Part shown: one piece after another, positions 60,576-64,000 of the stretch | Layout of the letters: each line of letters starts with the position of its first letter | Position numbering within the stretch: the first letter of the stretch is position 1 | Assembly: GCF_900111125.1 (NCBI RefSeq) | Contig: NZ_FOGE01000002.1 | Span: 1-64,000, forward strand | Reading direction: 5' to 3' | From: Sphingobium sp. YR768 | Lineage (GTDB): Bacteria; Pseudomonadota; Alphaproteobacteria; Sphingomonadales; Sphingomonadaceae | DNA: 64,000 bases | Translations under genes and position numbers: made by a program | The notes under the pieces: model-generated | Databases searched by the model: none | Told to the model about the DNA's origin: nothing | What the model saw: only the letters and a program-made list of their open reading frames with translations

Positions 60576-61445
60576 TCAATCCCACCAGAAGAACCACCAA
60601 TCTGACTCCATGAGTCCGGCCGCCAACGGAGCCAAGGTGTCCGTGCCTTGATAGACGATGTCCGCGCAGTAGAAGAACTGGTGGCGAGCAAGGTTTAGTG
60701 CTTCCTCCCGCGTCTTCGGACGTCTGGCAACTCGCATGTTTATCGTATCGCCGTTGATACCGATCAGTTCTGCGCCATAACGATCATGCCAGTATCGCAT
60801 GGCAGCCACATGGATTTCGGGTGACGGACAGGCGTTCCAGTTGCCCCACCGCAGATAGGCTGGCACTTCATAGGAATTCAGTGTGGGTATGATCAGGATG
60901 TGAACGTGCGTTAACGGCCTGCCGGTTAATATGTCGCTGGCGATGGTGAAGCCCGGTTGCACATCGGCCGTTGAACTTGGCCATGCCCCCTCGTCTGGCA
61001 TCCCGTCGTCTTCAGGATCGCTACCATATCCATCACGCCAAAGCTGCTCGAATATTTCTGGTGTTTTGACGACGCTTGAAGCGGCGATTATTTCAGCAGG
61101 TGTAGGCGGCGAGCTTACTGAAGCGTTGGCAGGTTGCGCGAAGACCGCACTGTCTTCCAGACTAAACTGTTCGGCGATACGGTCGAGCGCTTCATCGTCG
61201 CCGATAACGACGGGCCAGCCTTCGCCTGAATTCCGAAGGCGTGTCCACTCTGTGAGCGCTTCTTCTCCAGCCACCGTAACATATCGGTAGGGCAGGGCTG
61301 CGCGCATCCTCTGCTGCATAGCGGATGCAGCATCAACAGGACTGATATTGCCATCATTCGAAGCGGCGCGCGCATTTTGCCTGCTTCCATTCAGGAAGGT
61401 CGTTACCGCTGCCATCAACATGGCCAAAAAATTCCGCCGCATCAT
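60576..61445 (-). CDS. DUF4253 domain protein with N-terminal signal
   Basis: A 289-residue protein: start MMRRNFLAMLMAAVTTFLNG, a twin-Arg-containing hydrophobic leader, then a variable region and from about residue 185 a DUF4253 domain (HVHILIIPTLNSYEVPAYL, RYGAELIGINGD, ending WWFFWWD). GGAG stands six bases before the ATG at 61445. It runs against its neighbours between dprA and topA and looks less GC-rich than they do, suggesting insertion by transfer. Function unknown. Confidence 0.8.
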   Translation of the reverse strand: MMRRNFLAMLMAAVTTFLNGSRQNARAASNDGNISPVDAASAMQQRMRAALPYRYVTVAGEEALTEWTRLRNSGEGWPVVIGDDEALDRIAEQFSLEDSAVFAQPANASVSSPPTPAEIIAASSVVKTPEIFEQLWRDGYGSDPEDDGMPDEGAWPSSTADVQPGFTIASDILTGRPLTHVHILIIPTLNSYEVPAYLRWGNWNACPSPEIHVAAMRYWHDRYGAELIGINGDTINMRVARRPKTREEALNLARHQFFYCADIVYQGTDTLAPLAAGLMESDWWFFWWD

Positions 61446-61578
61446 TCGCTGCTCCGCTAGGAACGAGTTTGTCGGGGGGAAGCGATTCGTCATTGAAGCC
61501 ATTTGTCAGACTGGCTTGACGCATCGGGTCTTTGCTCCCCACCTTACACGCACACGCGTAAGCAACTACTGGACGCAC

Positions 61579-64000
61579 ATGCAACTTGTCATCGTAGAAT
61601 CGCCGGCCAAGGCGAAGACCATCGAGAAATATCTGGGCGGCGATTTCCACGTCCTCGCCAGCTATGGCCATATCCGCGACCTGCCGGCCAAGGACGGATC
61701 GGTGGACCCGGACGACGGCTTTGCCATGTCGTGGGAAAATTATGGCGACAAGGGCAAGCAACTAAAAGCCATTGCCGATGCGTCCAAGAAGGCGACGCGA
61801 TTGATCCTGGCGACTGACCCTGATCGCGAAGGGGAGGCGATCAGCTGGCATGTGCAGGAAGTGCTGCGCGCGAAGAAGGCGCTGCCGCAGACGGTCGAGC
61901 GGGTGACGTTCAACGCCATCACCAAGGCGGCAGTGCTGGACGCGATGGCCAAGCCGCGCGCGCTGGACGAGGATCTGATCGACGCCTATCGCGCGCGCCG
62001 GGCGCTCGACTATCTGGTGGGCTTCACTTTGTCGCCGGTGCTGTGGCGCAAGCTGCCGGGCGCCAAGTCGGCGGGCCGCGTGCAGTCGGTCGCGCTGCGT
62101 CTGGTGGTGGAGCGCGAGCGGGAGATCGAAAGCTTCACCCCGCAGGAATATTGGTCGGTCGCGGCCGAGATGGAGCAGGGTGGGCAGGGCTTTACCGCGC
62201 GCCTCGTCCGCTGGAAGGGCGAGAAGATCGATCGCCTGACCATCGGCAAGGAAGGCGACGCCATGGCGGCCAAGGCCGATGTGGAGGCCGGGCGCTTCAC
62301 CGTCGACAAGGTCGAGACGAAGCCGCTCAGCCGCAATCCTCCCGCGCCGTTCACGACCTCGACGTTGCAGCAGGAAGCCGCGCGCAAGCTGGGCTTTTCC
62401 GCCAGCCACACGATGCGGATCGCGCAGCAGCTCTACGAGGACGGCGCGATCACCTATATGCGTACCGACGGCGTGCAGATGGACGGCAGCGCCATTTCCG
62501 CCGCGCGCAAGGCGATCGCGGAGCGCTATGACGGCGGCTATCTGCCCGAAAAGCCGCGCCAATATCAGACCAAGGCGAAGAATGCGCAGGAAGCGCATGA
62601 AGCCATCCGTCCGACCGAATTCGGTCGCGACAAGGTGGGCAGCGGCGATCATGCGCGCCTCTATGACCTGATCTTCAAGCGCGCGCTGGCGAGCCAGATG
62701 GCCTCGGCCCGGCTGGAGCGCACGACGATCGACCTGGTAGATGGCAGCGGCAGCCATACGCTGCGCGCCACCGGTCAGGTGGTCATCTTCCCCGGCTTCC
62801 TCGCCCTGTACGAGGAAGGTCGCGACGATAGCGACGACGATGATTCGAAGATCCTGCCGCGCATGAGCGAGGGCGATGCCCCGGCCAAGAAGAAGGTGAG
62901 CGCCGAGCAGCATTTCACCCAGCCGCCGCCGCGCTATTCCGAAGCGTCGCTGGTCAAGCGCCTTGAGGAACTGGGGATCGGGCGTCCGTCCACCTACGCC
63001 TCCACGCTTCAGGTGCTCAAGGACCGCGACTATGTGCGGATCGAGAAGAACCGCTTCTTCGCCGAGGAGAGCGGGCGGCTGGTGACGGCATTCCTCGAAC
63101 GCTTCTTCGAACGCTATGTCTCCTATGACTTCACCGCAGGTCTGGAAGACGAGCTGGACGATATCAGCGGCGGCCGCGCCCAGTGGCAGGCCGTGCTGGA
63201 AGCTTTCTGGAAGGACTTCAAGCCCAAGACCGCCGAGGTCATGGAACAGAAGCCGTCGGACATCACGGCCGAACTGGACAAGTTTCTCGAACCGATGCTG
63301 TTCCCGCCCAAGGCGGATGGCAGCAATCCGCGCGCCTGCCCGATGTGCGGCGATGGGCAATTGTCGCTGCGTGGCGGTCGGTTCGGCGCGTTCATCGCCT
63401 GCTCCAACTATCCCGAGTGCAAATATACCCGCAAATTCGGCCAGCCGGGCGGCAAGGATGGCGAGGATACCGGGCCGGAAATCCTTGGCCAGCATCCCGA
63501 AACCGGGCAGGATATCGTCAAGAAATCCGGCCGTTTCGGTCCCTATATCGAAATGGGCGAGGGCAAGGAGGCCAAGCGTGGATCGATCCCCAAGGATCTG
63601 CCCGATGGCGAAATGACGCTGGACTGGGCGGTAAAGCTGCTCAGCCTGCCGCGCGAAGTCGGCCTGCACCCGGAAACGGGCAAGCCGATCGTGGCGAATA
63701 TCGGCCGTTTTGGTCCCTATCTGCTGCATGACGGCAAATATGGCCGCTTGGCGAACACGGCCGAGATTTTCGAGGTCGGCATGAACAGCGCCGTGGTCAA
63801 GCTGGCGGAAGCCGCGAACCGGGGTGGCCGGTCGAGCGGTGGCCGCGAGCCGCTGAAGATATTGGGCGCCCATCCGCGCACCGAGGCCGAGATCAAGCTG
63901 ATGGAGGGCCGTTACGGCGCCTATGTCACCGACGGCACGACCAATGCGACGCTGCCAAAGACGGTGGACAAGGACCAGTTGACGCTGGAGGAAGCCGCGC
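61579..64000 (+). CDS. topA: DNA topoisomerase I, C-terminus beyond the window
   Basis: Relaxes negative supercoils behind polymerases. The first 807 residues are visible: Toprim domain (VIVESPAKAKTIEKYL, ATDPDREGEAISWH), catalytic Tyr293 (ITYMRTDG) and SAGRVQSVALRLV before it. A C-terminal zinc motif (CPMCGDG ... CSNYPEC, about 587-614) is followed by two or more topoisomerase C-repeats (KKSGRFGPYIEMG, ANIGRFGPYLLHD, EGRYGAYVTDG). Start 61579 MQLVIVESPAKAKT. The gene is open at the right edge and appears intact so far. Confidence 0.97.
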   Translation, partial: MQLVIVESPAKAKTIEKYLGGDFHVLASYGHIRDLPAKDGSVDPDDGFAMSWENYGDKGKQLKAIADASKKATRLILATDPDREGEAISWHVQEVLRAKKALPQTVERVTFNAITKAAVLDAMAKPRALDEDLIDAYRARRALDYLVGFTLSPVLWRKLPGAKSAGRVQSVALRLVVEREREIESFTPQEYWSVAAEMEQGGQGFTARLVRWKGEKIDRLTIGKEGDAMAAKADVEAGRFTVDKVETKPLSRNPPAPFTTSTLQQEAARKLGFSASHTMRIAQQLYEDGAITYMRTDGVQMDGSAISAARKAIAERYDGGYLPEKPRQYQTKAKNAQEAHEAIRPTEFGRDKVGSGDHARLYDLIFKRALASQMASARLERTTIDLVDGSGSHTLRATGQVVIFPGFLALYEEGRDDSDDDDSKILPRMSEGDAPAKKKVSAEQHFTQPPPRYSEASLVKRLEELGIGRPSTYASTLQVLKDRDYVRIEKNRFFAEESGRLVTAFLERFFERYVSYDFTAGLEDELDDISGGRAQWQAVLEAFWKDFKPKTAEVMEQKPSDITAELDKFLEPMLFPPKADGSNPRACPMCGDGQLSLRGGRFGAFIACSNYPECKYTRKFGQPGGKDGEDTGPEILGQHPETGQDIVKKSGRFGPYIEMGEGKEAKRGSIPKDLPDGEMTLDWAVKLLSLPREVGLHPETGKPIVANIGRFGPYLLHDGKYGRLANTAEIFEVGMNSAVVKLAEAANRGGRSSGGREPLKILGAHPRTEAEIKLMEGRYGAYVTDGTTNATLPKTVDKDQLTLEEAA

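Noticed and set aside
61762..63873. 703-codon frame on the minus strand opposite topA
   Set aside because: It is antisense to a complete topoisomerase with all motifs, and its His/Arg/Leu-rich translation is typical of antisense frames in GC-rich DNA.

Overview
This is a GC-rich chromosomal segment of an alphaproteobacterium, most likely a sphingomonad (Sphingobium or a close relative). The call rests on gene content and order: 5-aminolevulinate synthase instead of glutamyl-tRNA reductase, plsY-dprA-topA, lolC-lolD-dnaE, a split ccm cluster, betaine-lipid genes btaAB, and a carboxyspermidine-type polyamine cluster. That cluster predicts spermidine, the polyamine of Sphingobium, Novosphingobium and Sphingopyxis, rather than the homospermidine of Sphingomonas sensu stricto. 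No ribosomal RNA or CRISPR array is present. Almost all of the window is ordinary, tightly packed core genome; only the first 2.3 kb looks like an accessory element.

Layout. 1-2400: the end of a genomic island, with a tyrosine recombinase beside tRNA-Pro and, at the very edge, a probable IS end. 2447-4413: a 25-residue membrane peptide, an Ala/Asn heptad lipoprotein and an M28 peptidase. 4528-9000: ettA, a candidate small RNA, a di-haem peroxidase, a DUF481 protein and rppH. 9.1-15.4 kb: photolyase, cyclopropane synthase, an SDR, purF and chrA. 15.6-20.6 kb: cytochrome c maturation operon ccmCDE-FGHI. 20.7-28 kb: kup, hsp20 with a heat-shock promoter and a ROSE-like leader, a candidate structured RNA, lolC-lolD and a diguanylate cyclase. 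28-37 kb: dnaE, a radical SAM protein, moaB, a lytic transglycosylase and a degenerate uracil-DNA glycosylase. 37.1-45 kb: one long operon (ETF-QO, TPR protein, ispE, formylglutamate hydrolase, lipoprotein, nnrED, RNA methyltransferase) in which most genes overlap by a few bases. 45.1-49.1 kb: three polyamine genes. 49.2-52.3 kb: a GFA protein and a DNA ligase/exonuclease repair pair. 52.4-54.3 kb: btaAB. 54.4-54.8 kb: a 400-bp unit carrying a GIY-YIG nuclease gene between inverted palindromic arms. 54.9-58.7 kb: nitrilase, hemA, murI and an acetyltransferase. 58.9-64 kb: plsY, dprA, a DUF4253 gene and topA, which runs off the right edge.

What stands out is the non-coding layer. At least five families of paired, inverted palindromic repeats lie between genes. 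Within two of them the hairpin stems covary between copies, which points to selection on the hairpin. One family has a version in which the two arms are pushed apart by exactly one gene, a small GIY-YIG nuclease. This suggests a RAYT-like but nuclease-based repeat system. Other candidate RNA regulators are the ornithine decarboxylase leader (terminator hairpin, Shine-Dalgarno-sequestering helix and an overlapping upstream reading frame), the hsp20 RNA thermometer, a structured RNA at 23.7-23.9 kb and a small RNA after ettA.

Functionally, the window combines envelope biogenesis (lolCD, btaAB, plsY, cfa, murI, slt), respiration (ccm, hemA, ETF-QO, peroxidase), DNA repair and replication (phr, dnaE, ligase/exonuclease, udg-like, dprA, topA) and polyamine synthesis.
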